Positions 8,302 through 17,063 of a stretch of DNA of 64,000 nt are shown here, one piece after another. Below the pieces are notes generated by a model, which saw only the letters and a program-made list of their open reading frames with translations, did not search any database and was not told the origin of the DNA. Each line of letters opens with the position of its first letter. The first letter of the stretch is position 1. The DNA is from Polymorphobacter fuscus (lineage in GTDB: Bacteria > Pseudomonadota > Alphaproteobacteria > Sphingomonadales > Sphingomonadaceae), in NCBI RefSeq assembly GCF_011927825.1, contig NZ_JAATJI010000002.1, positions 1-64,000 of the forward strand, in the 5' to 3' direction. The position numbers were made by a program, and so were the translations under genes.

Positions 8302-8856
8302 ATGTCCGTCCAATCCGACCGCTGGATCCGCGAGCAGGCGCTCGCCAATGGCATGATCGAGCCCTTTGTCGACCGCCAGACGCGCGAGGGCGTCATTTCC
8401 TATGGCCTGTCGTCCTATGGCTATGACGCGCGGGTGTCGGACGAGTTCAAGATTTTCACCAATGTCGAATCGGTGACGGTCGACCCCAAGAACTTCCATC
8501 CGTTGAGCTTCGTCGACAAGAAGACCGACTGCTGCATCATCCCGCCGAACAGCTTTGCCCTGGCGCGCACCGTCGAATATTTCCGCGTTCCCGACGATGT
8601 GCTGGTCATCTGCCTCGGCAAATCGACCTATGCCCGCTGCGGCATCATCGTCAACGTGACGCCGCTCGAACCCGGCTGGGAAGGTCATGTGACGCTGGAA
8701 TTCAGCAACACCACGCCCTTGCCGGCCAAGATCTACGCCAATGAAGGCGCCTGCCAGTTCCTGTTTCTCAAGGGCAACGAGCCCTGCGAGGTGACCTATG
8801 CCGACCGCGCCGGCAAATATATGAGCCAGCGCGGCGTGACCCTCCCCAGGCTCTAG
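8302..8856 (+). CDS. dcd: dCTP deaminase
   Basis: Deaminates dCTP to dUTP for dTMP synthesis in the cytosol. Its 184 residues match the family length exactly. Diagnostic segments are [20 protein letters not shown], the active-site region [20 protein letters not shown] with the catalytic Glu, and the C-terminal [12 protein letters not shown]. The stop TAG is followed at once by the ATG of rarD. Confidence 0.97.
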   Translation: MSVQSDRWIREQALANGMIEPFVDRQTREGVISYGLSSYGYDARVSDEFKIFTNVESVTVDPKNFHPLSFVDKKTDCCIIPPNSFALARTVEYFRVPDDVLVICLGKSTYARCGIIVNVTPLEPGWEGHVTLEFSNTTPLPAKIYANEGACQFLFLKGNEPCEVTYADRAGKYMSQRGVTLPRL

Positions 8857-9741
8857 ATGACGGACACCGCCGCCCGGCCGGCCATGGCCATCGACATGCG
8901 CCAGGGCCTGATGGCGGGCTTCGGCGCCTATCTCATCTGGGGCCTGCTGCCGCTCTATCTCAAGCTGCTCGTCGGCGTGCCGGCGGCCGATGTGCTGGCG
9001 CATCGCATCATCTGGTCGCTGCTCGTCATGGCCATGGTGACGACGGTCAGCGCCGGTTGGGGCCGGTTCCGCGCCGCGCTGGCCCGGCCGCGGCTGCTGG
9101 CATTGCTGCTCGGCAGTTCGGTCTTCATCACCTGCAACTGGCTGATCTACACCTGGGCGATCCTCGATGACCATGTCCTCGATGCCAGCCTGGGCTATTT
9201 CATCAACCCGCTGATCAGCGTCGTCTTCGGCGTCGTGCTGCTGGGGGAACGCCTGTCGCGGCTGCAATGGCTGGCGGTTAGCTGCGCGCTGTCGGGCGTG
9301 GTGGTGCTGACCGTCGCGCACGGCGAACTGCCGGTCACCAGCCTGGCGCTGGCGCTGTCGTTCGCACTCTACGGCCTGATCCGCAAACAGGCGCAGGTCG
9401 ATGCCGTCACCGGACTGCTCATGGAAACGCTGATCATCGCCCCGGTGGCGCTGGTCTGGCTGCTGACGCGGCCGAGCGGCGGCTTCGCTCTGCCGATGCC
9501 CATGCTGTTGCTGCTGGCGGCCGGCGGCGTGCTGACCGCGGTGCCGCTGCTGATGTTCGGCATCGCCGCCCGCCGGCTCAAGCTGTCGACCCTGGGGCTG
9601 ATGCAATATCTGTCGCCCAGCCTCGTCTTCCTGCTCGCGGTGTTCGTCTTCCACGAAGCGCTCGACGTCTGGCGGCTGGTGGCCTTCGCCTGCATCTGGC
9701 TCGGCCTCGCGATCTACAGCCTGTCGCTGACACGCCGGTGA
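8857..9741 (+). CDS. rarD: EamA family transporter RarD
   Basis: Polytopic inner-membrane protein of 294 residues with about ten hydrophobic helices in two EamA repeats, of the RarD subgroup (GAYLIWGLLPLYLKLL and HRIIWSLLVM near the N-terminus). The family exports small metabolites; the substrate here is unknown. The ATG directly abuts the dcd stop, so it is almost certainly cotranscribed with dcd. Confidence 0.9.
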   Translation: MTDTAARPAMAIDMRQGLMAGFGAYLIWGLLPLYLKLLVGVPAADVLAHRIIWSLLVMAMVTTVSAGWGRFRAALARPRLLALLLGSSVFITCNWLIYTWAILDDHVLDASLGYFINPLISVVFGVVLLGERLSRLQWLAVSCALSGVVVLTVAHGELPVTSLALALSFALYGLIRKQAQVDAVTGLLMETLIIAPVALVWLLTRPSGGFALPMPMLLLLAAGGVLTAVPLLMFGIAARRLKLSTLGLMQYLSPSLVFLLAVFVFHEALDVWRLVAFACIWLGLAIYSLSLTRR

Positions 9742-9790
9742 CACGCCCCGCGATTATGGCTATATCGTATGGCCAGAACGGAGTCCGCCC

Positions 9791-10036
9791 ATGTCGCGCT
9801 ACAGCGTTGCCGATGCCAAGAACGGCCTGTCCGGGCTGATCGACCGCGCCACGGCAGGCGATGAAGTCATCATCACCCGCCACGGGACGCCGGTTGCCGA
9901 AATCAAACCGGTCCGGCCGGTCACAAGGCAACCGGGCGCAGGCCTTGCGGCGCTGCGCGCGTTCCGTGAATCGGGACCGCGCAACGAGATCGGTTCGGTC
10001 GAAATCCTGCGCCAGATTTACGAAGACGACCTTTGA
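9791..10036 (+). CDS. type II antitoxin, Phd/YefM family
   Basis: An 81-residue DNA-binding antitoxin. The N-terminal Phd fold is clear (MSRYSVADAKNGLSGLIDRA, then DEVIITRHGTPVAEIKPV) and the C-terminal tail would wrap the toxin. Its stop overlaps the toxin's TTG start in a TTGA. About 20-35 bases upstream, TATGGC occurs twice (9755 and 9768) with weak dyad symmetry, TGGC to GCCA at 9757-9775, a candidate self-regulating operator. Confidence 0.9.
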   Translation: MSRYSVADAKNGLSGLIDRATAGDEVIITRHGTPVAEIKPVRPVTRQPGAGLAALRAFRESGPRNEIGSVEILRQIYEDDL

Positions 10037-10458
10037 CCCTCTATCTCGATGCCAGTGCGATCGTCCCTCTGTTCGTGGCGGAGGCAGGCACCGACCCGGT
10101 TCTCAAGGTGCTCACCGATCATCCGGATTTGCCGCTGGTAGGTGATTTCGCCCTGGGTGAAGTCGCGTCGGCGCTCGGGCGGCTGGCAAGGATCGGTCTC
10201 ATCTCTTTCGAGCGTGCCTCCGCGGCCCTGGCGATGGCCGACAACTGGCGGCTGGTCGGCACCGAAACGCCTGCATTCGATCCGGTCGACATCCGCGTTG
10301 CGGCATCGCTTGTTCGGCGCTTTGAATTGAAGCTGCGACTGCCGGATGCGATCCATGCCGCAACGTGCCAAAGGCTCGACGCGACTCTGGTGACGTTCGA
10401 TCGCCGTCTCGCGGACGCCGCGTCTGCACTCGGGCTCGCGGTCATCGTCCCGGCCTGA
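10033..10458 (+). CDS. VapC-like PIN-domain toxin
   Basis: Predicted ribonuclease of 141 residues that would be inhibited by the preceding antitoxin. All four PIN acidic residues are present: Asp6 (YLDASA), Glu43 (LGEVASAL), Asp105 (LPDAIHAA) and Asp123 (TFDRRLADAA), so the toxin looks intact. Translation starts at a TTG overlapping the antitoxin stop, consistent with lower toxin synthesis. The pair sits between rarD and murA on the same strand. Confidence 0.9.
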   Translation: MTLYLDASAIVPLFVAEAGTDPVLKVLTDHPDLPLVGDFALGEVASALGRLARIGLISFERASAALAMADNWRLVGTETPAFDPVDIRVAASLVRRFELKLRLPDAIHAATCQRLDATLVTFDRRLADAASALGLAVIVPA

Positions 10459-10503
10459 CGCGACCCTATGGCGCGTCGGCGCCTGTGCCGCTACACCCTC
10501 GCC

Positions 10504-11784
10504 ATGGACCAGATCGTCATTCGCGGTGGCCGCCCGCTCAAAGGCCGCATCCCCATCTCCGGCGCCAAGAACGCCGCCCTGACGCTGATGCCCTGCGCGC
10601 TGCTGACCGACGAGCCGCTGACGCTGCGCAACCTGCCGCGCCTCGCCGATATCGATACCTTCGGCCACCTGCTCAACAACCACGGCCTGTCGACGACCAT
10701 CGAAGGCACCCACCCCGATGAATTCGGCCGGGTGATGACGATCCGCGCCAACCGCATCACCTCGACCGTCGCGCCCTATGACATCGTCCGCAAGATGCGC
10801 GCCTCCATCCTCGTGCTGGGGCCGCTGGTGGCGCGCGCCGGCGAAGCCACCGTGTCGCTGCCCGGCGGCTGCGCCATCGGCAACCGGCCGATCGACCTGC
10901 ACCTGAAGGCGCTCGAACATCTGGGCGCCGAGATCGAGCTTGCCGCCGGCTATGTGAAGGCGACGGCCAAGGGCGGCCTGCCCGGCGGCCGCTATACCTT
11001 CCCGATGGTCAGCGTCGGCGCCACCGAAAATGCCGTGATGGCGGCGGTGCTGGCGCGCGGCGAATCGGTGCTCGACAATGTCGCGCGGGAGCCGGAGATC
11101 GTCGACCTGTGCAACTGCCTCGTCGCCATGGGCGCCAGGATCCAGGGCATCGGCACCGAAAAGCTGACCATCCAGGGCGTGCGCGACCTCCACGGCGCCA
11201 CCTATGCGGTGATGCCGGACCGGATCGAAGCCGGCAGCTACGCCTGTGCCGCCGCGATCACCGGCGGCGAAGTCGAGCTTGTCGGCGCGACCGAATCCGA
11301 CCTCGGTTCGACACTCGCGGCGCTGCGCGAAGCCGGTGTCGAGATCGCCCCGACCGCCGATGGCCTGTCGGTCAAGCGCCTCAACGGCCTCCATGGCATC
11401 AACATCTCGACTGCGCCCTATCCGGGTTTTGCCACCGACATGCAGGCGCAGTTCATGGCGATGCTCGCCGTCGCCGATGGCGCGTCGCTGCTGACCGAAA
11501 CCATCTTCGAAAACCGCTTCATGCACGTCCCCGAACTGGCGCGGATGGGCGCCGACGTCACGGTGCGCGGCCGTTCGGCCGTCGTGCGCGGCGTCGCCGG
11601 GCTGCACGGCGCACAGGTGATGGCGACCGACCTGCGCGCCTCGATGAGCCTTGTCCTCGCCGGGCTGGCGGCGGAAGGCGAAACCGTCGTGTCGCGCGTC
11701 TATCACCTAGATCGCGGCTATGAACGGCTCGAGGAAAAACTGTCGGCGGTCGGCGCCGACATCGAACGGGTGTCGGACGGTTGA
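10504..11784 (+). CDS. murA: UDP-N-acetylglucosamine 1-carboxyvinyltransferase
   Basis: First committed step of peptidoglycan synthesis: transfers enolpyruvate from PEP to UDP-GlcNAc in the cytosol. It has 426 residues, the usual length. The two-fold inside-out barrel signatures are present ([20 protein letters not shown] at the start). The catalytic cysteine is Cys123 in [20 protein letters not shown], the residue alkylated by fosfomycin in other MurAs. The ATG at 10504 is preferred over an in-frame ATG at 10468 because it gives the conserved N-terminus MDQIVIRGG. Confidence 0.97.
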   Translation: MDQIVIRGGRPLKGRIPISGAKNAALTLMPCALLTDEPLTLRNLPRLADIDTFGHLLNNHGLSTTIEGTHPDEFGRVMTIRANRITSTVAPYDIVRKMRASILVLGPLVARAGEATVSLPGGCAIGNRPIDLHLKALEHLGAEIELAAGYVKATAKGGLPGGRYTFPMVSVGATENAVMAAVLARGESVLDNVAREPEIVDLCNCLVAMGARIQGIGTEKLTIQGVRDLHGATYAVMPDRIEAGSYACAAAITGGEVELVGATESDLGSTLAALREAGVEIAPTADGLSVKRLNGLHGINISTAPYPGFATDMQAQFMAMLAVADGASLLTETIFENRFMHVPELARMGADVTVRGRSAVVRGVAGLHGAQVMATDLRASMSLVLAGLAAEGETVVSRVYHLDRGYERLEEKLSAVGADIERVSDG

Positions 11785-12200
11785 GCGACACCGTGCCCGA
11801 TGATCGCCTGACGCTGCTGGCGAGCGACCCCGGCGACCTGCCGGTGCTGTCCGCGTTGATGCAGGACGCCATCGTGCGCGCCGGCGACATCGGTTGGGAC
11901 CGCCGCCGCCGGCGCCTGGTGCTGGTCGCCAGCCGCTATCGCTGGGAAGCGGCAACGGAGGTATCGCGCGTCCGCACCGCGCTGCGGCTCGACTCGGTGC
12001 TCCGGGTCGAACGGCAGCATTGGCCAGCCGATCCCGACGCCATGCTCGCCCTGCTGTCGATCGCCGCCGACAGCGACCGGGTCACCCTGTCGTTCGCCGA
12101 CGCCGCCAGCCTTCGCCTCCATGTCGAATGCGTCGACGCCGTGCTGGAGGATCTGTCCGCACCCTGGGGCGTCCGCCACCGTCCGCACCACGAGATGTGA
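11781..12200 (+). CDS. DUF2948 family protein
   Basis: A 139-residue cytosolic protein of the alphaproteobacterial DUF2948 family, which is often encoded next to murA. Function is unknown. Recognisable features are the [20 protein letters not shown] opening, [19 protein letters not shown] in the first third and [15 protein letters not shown] near the end. It starts at a TTG that overlaps the murA stop (TTGA), indicating coupled translation. It is convergent with the oxidoreductase gene. Confidence 0.85.
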   Translation: MSDTVPDDRLTLLASDPGDLPVLSALMQDAIVRAGDIGWDRRRRRLVLVASRYRWEAATEVSRVRTALRLDSVLRVERQHWPADPDAMLALLSIAADSDRVTLSFADAASLRLHVECVDAVLEDLSAPWGVRHRPHHEM

Positions 12201-12243
12201 TCGCGCGCGTCGCGACCCCGTCTCGTCGGTGCCGGCGTCCCTG

Positions 12244-13242
12244 TTACAGCCTGACCAGCATCTTGCCGGTGTTGCCGCCCGAAAACAGCCCGATGAAGGC
12301 TTCGGGGGCCGTGTCGACGCCGTCGTGGATGGTTTCCTCCCACGCCACCCGGCCATCGGCGATCCAGCCCATCATGTCGGTCAGGAACTGTGGGCGCAGG
12401 CTGGCGAATTCGCTGACGATGAAGCCGCGGATGCGCAGCGACTTGCCCACGACCTGGATGATGTTGCGCGGGCCCACCGACGGCTCGGTGTCGTTGTAGC
12501 TGGAGATCATCCCGCATTCGGCAAAGCGCGCGAACGGCCGCGCCACCTCGATGGCGACTTCCAAATGTTCGCCGCCGACATTGTCGAAATAGACGTCGAT
12601 GCCCTTGGGCGCCGCGGCGCGCACCTGGCCGAGCAGGTCGCCGTTGCGGTAATTGATGGCATGGTCGACCCCGCGTGACCGCAGCCAGTCGCATTTGGCG
12701 TCGGTTCCGGCCGTCGCCACCACCGTGCAGCCCTTGATCTTTGCCACCTGCGCAACGACCGACCCCACCGCGCCGGCGCCGCCCGAAACGAACACCGTCT
12801 CGCCTTCCCTCGGCTGGCCGATCTCGAGCAGCCCGGCATAGGCGGTCAGCCCGGGCATGCCGAGCACGCCCAGAAACGCCTGGTCGGGGACATTGGCCTG
12901 GCGCGGCAGCTTTTCCAGCGCCGCCGCCGGCGCCACGAGCGCCTCGCGCCAGCCGAAGAACGACGACACCAGGTCGCCCGGAGCAAATCCTTCGGCGTTC
13001 GATTCGACGACTTCGCCGATGGCCCCGCCCTGCAGCACCTCGCCGATCTGGAACGGCGGCACATAGCTGGCGCGATCGTACATGCGCCCGCGCATATAGG
13101 GGTCGACCGACATGAAGCGGTTGCGGACCAGAACCTCGCCGGCGCCCGGCGCCCCAACCTCGGTGGTGGCAACTTCGAAATTCGCCGCTGTCGGCGTGCC
13201 GACGGGGCGCGTGCGCAGGCGGATTTCACGGGACTGGGTCAT
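12244..13242 (-). CDS. NADP-dependent MDR-family oxidoreductase (CurA/YncB type)
   Basis: A 332-residue zinc-free medium-chain dehydrogenase/reductase that probably reduces the C=C bond of enones, as relatives in the leukotriene B4 dehydrogenase/curcumin reductase group do. Family signatures are SVDPYMRGRMYD near residue 40, the GMPGLTAYAGL segment and the Rossmann dinucleotide motif SGGAGAVGSVVAQVAKIKG. The catalytic zinc ligands of alcohol dehydrogenases are absent, as expected. AAGGAG precedes the ATG at 13240-13242. Substrate not determined. Confidence 0.9.
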   Translation of the reverse strand: MTQSREIRLRTRPVGTPTAANFEVATTEVGAPGAGEVLVRNRFMSVDPYMRGRMYDRASYVPPFQIGEVLQGGAIGEVVESNAEGFAPGDLVSSFFGWREALVAPAAALEKLPRQANVPDQAFLGVLGMPGLTAYAGLLEIGQPREGETVFVSGGAGAVGSVVAQVAKIKGCTVVATAGTDAKCDWLRSRGVDHAINYRNGDLLGQVRAAAPKGIDVYFDNVGGEHLEVAIEVARPFARFAECGMISSYNDTEPSVGPRNIIQVVGKSLRIRGFIVSEFASLRPQFLTDMMGWIADGRVAWEETIHDGVDTAPEAFIGLFSGGNTGKMLVRL

Positions 13243-13320
13243 GAAGGGGCTCCTTGGGGCCGGTGCGGCCATGGCCCAAGGGTAGGCGCGGCGGCGGCCG
13301 CCGTCACCCTCGTCACTTCG

Positions 13321-15123
13321 CTATGCCTCTTCCATCGGGATTTCGCCGAGCGCGACAGGGTCGAATGTCAGCGCGCTGCGGATCAGCGTATCGGACCCGG
13401 TCGTCGGGTCGTCGCTGCACAATTGCAGGTCGAGCCGTTCGGAATCGCGGCGGCGGAATTCGCCTTCGATGGCATCGATCAGCTCGTCGGGCGTCCCCAG
13501 CGCGCCCAAGGCCTCGCGCCCCATCGCGATGCCGCTTTCGAAGGTTTCGCGCACCACCGTTTCCACCCCCGCATGGCGCAGCGCCAGCAGGTGCATGCGG
13601 TCGAAGGCGCGCGCCAGGATCGGCAGTTCCGGCCATTGGTTGCGGATCGGGCCCAGCGTCACTGCCGGGTCCCAGGCGCCATCGATGGCAAAGACCAGCA
13701 GGCTGGCATTCTCGATTCCGGCCGCCCGCAGGATGTCGGTGCGCCGGCCATCGCCATAATAGACCTTGACGCCGAACTGGCGCGACACGTCGATCAGCTC
13801 GGCATCGAGATCGATCGTCGTCACCCCGACACCGCGCGCCGCCAGCATCTGCGCGACGACCTGGCCGAAGCGGCCGCCGCCGACGATGATCGCCCGGCCG
13901 CGGTCGCCGCCATCATGGCCTGCGGTTTCGGGACCATCGGGAATGGCGCCTGCCGCTTCCGATATCCTGATCCTCGATGCCAGCAGGAAGATCAGCGGCG
14001 TCACCGCCATCGACACCGTCACCACCGCCCCGAACAGCTGCGCCGCGCTGGCGGAGATCAGCATGCCGCGCGCCGCCTCGGCGAACAGCACGAAGCCGAA
14101 TTCGCCGCCCTGGCTCAGCAGCAGCCCCATCTGGAAGGCCCGCGTCGTGCCGGTGCCGAACGCCCGCGCCAGCGCGAAGATGACGCCGGTCTTCACCGCC
14201 ATGACGCCGATGACCAGCGTGATGATCAGCGCCCATTGCGCGCGCACCACGCCCAGGTCGAGCGTCATGCCGATGGCGACGAAGAACAGCCCGAGCAACA
14301 GCCCGCGGAACGGCTCGATATCGGCCTCCAGCGCATGGCGATACGGCGATTCGGCGAGCATGACGCCGGCGACGAACGCCCCCAGCGCCATCGACAGCCC
14401 CAGCGACGCCATCAGCAGCGCGCTGCCCAGCACCGACAGCAGTGCGGCGGCGACGAACGCCTCGCGCGCGCCCAGCGTGCCGATGATGCGGAACACCGGC
14501 GGCAGCAGGAACCGCCCGACCAGCACCAGGAACACCAGCGCCGCGACGGTCATCGCCGCCATTTGCCAGCCGGGCAGGGCATCGGGGTCGGGCACCCGCG
14601 ACAGCGCGGCGACGATGGTCAGCAGCGGCACGATCGCCAGGTCCTGGAACAGCAGCATCGAAAAGCTGCGCTCCCCGAAGGCGGTGCCGGCGATCTTGCG
14701 CTCGTTGAGCAGCTGCATGACCAGCGCCGTCGACGACAGGCCGAGCGGCAGGCCGACGACCAGCGCCGCCTGCCAGGTAAAGCTCGTCATCGCCATCACC
14801 AGGCCGGTGAGCGCGAGGCCGCACAGGATGACCTGCGCCGCCCCCAGCCCGAAAATGTCGCGCCTGAGCGCCCAGAGCCGCGACGGCTGCAGTTCCAGCC
14901 CGATGACGAACAGCAGCAGGACGATGCCGAATTCGGCGAATTTGAGCACCTGTTCGGGCTCGCTGACCAGCCCGAGCAGCGACGGCCCGATGATGATGCC
15001 GGCCGCCAGATAGCCGAGCACCGCACCCAGCTTGAAGCGGATGAACAGTGGTACCAGCACGACGCTGGCGCCCAGATAGACGACCGCTTCGGGCAGGAAG
15101 GCGGGGGTTTCGGCCGCCGCCAA
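13321..15123 (-). CDS. monovalent cation:proton antiporter-2 (KefB/KefC-like)
   Basis: Membrane antiporter of about 600 residues. The N-terminal ~385 residues form about 12 hydrophobic helices of the CPA2 exchanger, including QDLAIVPLL. The C-terminal cytosolic RCK/TrkA-N domain has the NAD-binding GGGRFGQ at 415-421. It probably exports K+ in exchange for H+ under electrophile stress, by family analogy. The start is placed at TTG 15121-15123, three bases after the upstream stop, because no ATG or GTG precedes the first helix; this is the least certain part. The gene directly follows the IscU-like gene. Confidence 0.87.
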   Translation of the reverse strand: MAAAETPAFLPEAVVYLGASVVLVPLFIRFKLGAVLGYLAAGIIIGPSLLGLVSEPEQVLKFAEFGIVLLLFVIGLELQPSRLWALRRDIFGLGAAQVILCGLALTGLVMAMTSFTWQAALVVGLPLGLSSTALVMQLLNERKIAGTAFGERSFSMLLFQDLAIVPLLTIVAALSRVPDPDALPGWQMAAMTVAALVFLVLVGRFLLPPVFRIIGTLGAREAFVAAALLSVLGSALLMASLGLSMALGAFVAGVMLAESPYRHALEADIEPFRGLLLGLFFVAIGMTLDLGVVRAQWALIITLVIGVMAVKTGVIFALARAFGTGTTRAFQMGLLLSQGGEFGFVLFAEAARGMLISASAAQLFGAVVTVSMAVTPLIFLLASRIRISEAAGAIPDGPETAGHDGGDRGRAIIVGGGRFGQVVAQMLAARGVGVTTIDLDAELIDVSRQFGVKVYYGDGRRTDILRAAGIENASLLVFAIDGAWDPAVTLGPIRNQWPELPILARAFDRMHLLALRHAGVETVVRETFESGIAMGREALGALGTPDELIDAIEGEFRRRDSERLDLQLCSDDPTTGSDTLIRSALTFDPVALGEIPMEEA

Positions 15124-15125
15124 GG

Positions 15126-15563
15126 TCAGGCTGCGCGCGCCAGGGCGGCCTGTTCCGCCGCCGCGATGGCCGCGTCGAAGGCAAGCAGGATCGATGGGTG
15201 CCGCGCCCGGTGCGGCCGCGCCGGCGCGAACACGTCCATGCCCGGCCAGCTCGGCACCGCGTCGCTGTGGCCGGCCAGCCAGTCGGCGACTTCGGCGCGG
15301 GCGGCGCGCAGCCGGTCGAGGTCGCTGCCGATGATCGCCGTTCCAACAAGTGTCGCTGCCGCCTGGCCCAGGGCACAGGCGCGCACCTCCTGGCCGTGGC
15401 GGACGATGCGGCGGTCGCCGTCCAGGTCGATGTCGGCGGTCACCTTGCTGCCGCAGACCGGCGACACCTTGACTGCCGATCCCTGCGGCGCATCGAGCCG
15501 CGCCGCACCGGCGGTGGCGGCGGCGAGCCGCAGGATCCGGGTGTTGTACAGCGCTTCGGACAT
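15126..15563 (-). CDS. iron-sulfur cluster assembly scaffold-like protein (NifU_N/IscU family)
   Basis: A 145-residue protein with the NifU N-terminal/IscU fold (MSEALYNTRILRLAAATA). Two of the three cluster-ligand cysteines are visible, Cys37 in VSPVCGSK and Cys63 in RACALGQAAA. The position of the third cysteine appears to be occupied by His in RHPSILLAFDAA. So it may bind a cluster differently or not act as a classical scaffold. No other Fe-S assembly genes are nearby. It is two bases upstream of the Kef-type antiporter. Confidence 0.78.
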   Translation of the reverse strand: MSEALYNTRILRLAAATAGAARLDAPQGSAVKVSPVCGSKVTADIDLDGDRRIVRHGQEVRACALGQAAATLVGTAIIGSDLDRLRAARAEVADWLAGHSDAVPSWPGMDVFAPARPHRARHPSILLAFDAAIAAAEQAALARAA

Positions 15564-15603
15564 GCAAAAGGATATAGGTGACGCGGCGCCGGGTGGCGAG
15601 ACC

Positions 15604-15643
15604 CATTGCCGTGCCGGCCCTGCCATTGCCGTACCGGCCCTGC
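15604..15643. repeat. tandem duplication of a 20-bp unit
   Basis: Two adjacent copies, 15604-15623 and 15624-15643, begin CATTGCCGT and end CCGGCCCTGC, and differ at one base. A third partial copy may follow (CAATGCGG). They lie in the spacer between the DUF3298 gene and the IscU-like gene. Confidence 0.75.
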
Positions 15644-15669
15644 CAATGCGGCGCCAGCGCGGCCCGCGC

Positions 15670-16398
15670 TCAGTCGCCGAACAGATCGGCGCGATACGCC
15701 GGCTTGACGAAGGCGCGCACGCCCTCCGGCCAGACCATGGTGATCAGATACGATCCTTCCGCATAGGATCCGGCGACATAGGGGGCAACCAGCACCCGCA
15801 ACTGCGCGGCGCGGTTCGCCATCCCGCCCCATGGCACCATCGGCTGTTCCGCCAGCTTCGGGCAGGCGCTCATGTCGCTCGACGGCGCGGCGCCCAGCCG
15901 CCGTGTCTGCTCGTCGCGCAGCGCCTTGCAGAATGCCGGCGCGATCAGCGCCCGCGCGCGCGGCCAGTCGCTGAACAGCGCCTCGAACGGGATCGACCGC
16001 TTCGCCGTCTTGTCCCAGATGCGCGCCGCATAGCCGGTGTTGCCATGCGCGCCGCCGGTAAAGGCATAGGTTTCGCCGACCAGCGCCAGCAGGTGCGGGG
16101 TGTCGGCAGCAAGGCTCCAGTCGGCCACGCTTTCGTAGTGGCGGAAGGGATAGCCCTGTTTCCCCGCGTCGACCGCAGCCTTGGCGGCATCGGCCTTTGC
16201 CGCGGCCGCCTGTTTCAACGCCGCGGTGCGCATCGATGCGAGCAGCGCCGGCGCGGTCGCCGCCTCGGGTGCCACCCGCCACCGCCAGCTGATCTCGGGC
16301 GAGGCTTGGCGAATGATGAGGTCGGACGCCGGCACGGGCCGCGGCGCGGCTAGCGCCGGAGCAGCGATCAGTGCGAGCGCAAGGAATGCCCGTTTCAC
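15670..16398 (-). CDS. DUF3298/DUF4163 (RsiV-like) exported protein
   Basis: Exported 242-residue protein. It has a short signal peptide (KRAFLALALIAAPALAAP) and a region like the DUF4163/DUF3298 pair found in RsiV-type lysozyme-binding anti-sigma factors and PdaC-like proteins. The hallmark TYAFTGGAHGNTGYAARIWD is clear, followed by a core ending in PYVAGSYAEGSYLITM. No membrane anchor or sigma factor gene is adjacent, so an anti-sigma role is not supported. The GTG at 16396-16398 follows GGGGGA and overlaps the stop of the DUF5615 gene (GTGA). Confidence 0.8.
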   Translation of the reverse strand: MKRAFLALALIAAPALAAPRPVPASDLIIRQASPEISWRWRVAPEAATAPALLASMRTAALKQAAAAKADAAKAAVDAGKQGYPFRHYESVADWSLAADTPHLLALVGETYAFTGGAHGNTGYAARIWDKTAKRSIPFEALFSDWPRARALIAPAFCKALRDEQTRRLGAAPSSDMSACPKLAEQPMVPWGGMANRAAQLRVLVAPYVAGSYAEGSYLITMVWPEGVRAFVKPAYRADLFGD

Positions 16399-16784
16399 TG
16401 ATTTTCCCCCGCAAACGGCCAACGGCTCATTTCGACACGACCATCGGCAAAAACCTCGATCAGTTCGTTGGTCGTTTCGCTGCCAGCGGCAGCGATGGCA
16501 TCGAGTGCCAGTATCAGCAGCCGCCGCTGCTCCTCGAAGGCCACGGCGGGCACGACGATCAGCAACCCGGCATGCAGATCGACATAGCGATAAAGCCGGA
16601 TGAAATCGGTACGGTTGTTGGTCACGAATGTATAATCGCCACCGACGATGATCGGCATAAGAAGATGGTCGGGGGCTTTGCGCAGGCCGAGATAGTTGAC
16701 ATGGGTCGCTTCGATACCCCGCGAATGGGCAAGCCCGGCAAGTCGCGGACTCAGACATTCGTCAATCAGCAGCCGGGTGACCAT
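16395..16784 (-). CDS. DUF5615 PIN-like toxin-type protein
   Basis: A 129-residue protein of the DUF5615 PIN-like family. It opens with MVTRLLIDECLSPRLAGLA, where Asp8 is the first PIN-type acidic residue, and continues with YTFVTNNRTDF, matching the second conserved acidic position. Such proteins pair with DUF433 antitoxins, as here, so a type II toxin role is likely by context. Its stop overlaps the start of the unrelated DUF3298 gene by four bases. Confidence 0.82.
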   Translation of the reverse strand: MVTRLLIDECLSPRLAGLAHSRGIEATHVNYLGLRKAPDHLLMPIIVGGDYTFVTNNRTDFIRLYRYVDLHAGLLIVVPAVAFEEQRRLLILALDAIAAAGSETTNELIEVFADGRVEMSRWPFAGENQ

Positions 16785-16790
16785 GGCGCC

Positions 16791-17012
16791 CTAAAGGCGT
16801 CCCGTTTCGCGTGCCCAAAATTCTACCGCTTCACGCGCACCCAGCGGCAGGTAAGGATAGTCGCCGACGATTTCCTCCACGTCCGCGCCCTTGCGGATAT
16901 AGGCGAGAATGGTTTCCGCCGGCACCCGCGTGCCACTGACAACGGGCATTCCACCCAGAATCTCGGGATCCGACACCACGCTTGCAGTGGGCCGCGTCGT
17001 CACTGTTGCCAT
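16791..17012 (-). CDS. DUF433 antitoxin-type protein
   Basis: A 73-residue protein matching DUF433 (VapB45-like), a winged-helix type fold. Core motif: DPEILGGMPVVSGTRVPAET, followed by YIRKGADVEEIVGDYPYLPL. AAGGAG upstream favours the ATG at 17010-17012 over the GTG one codon before. It ends six bases before the DUF5615 start, the usual antitoxin-first order. No cognate operator was recognised. Confidence 0.82.
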   Translation of the reverse strand: MATVTTRPTASVVSDPEILGGMPVVSGTRVPAETILAYIRKGADVEEIVGDYPYLPLGAREAVEFWARETGRL

Positions 17013-17063
17013 CACAACGCTCCTTTGTTTGCCGATATAGCAGGGGGCAGCGTCGCCGACGAG

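Noticed and set aside
13423..16353. About 970-codon plus-strand open frame opposite the antiporter and IscU-like genes
   Set aside because: Composition-driven shadow; low-complexity Gln/Arg/His-rich translation.
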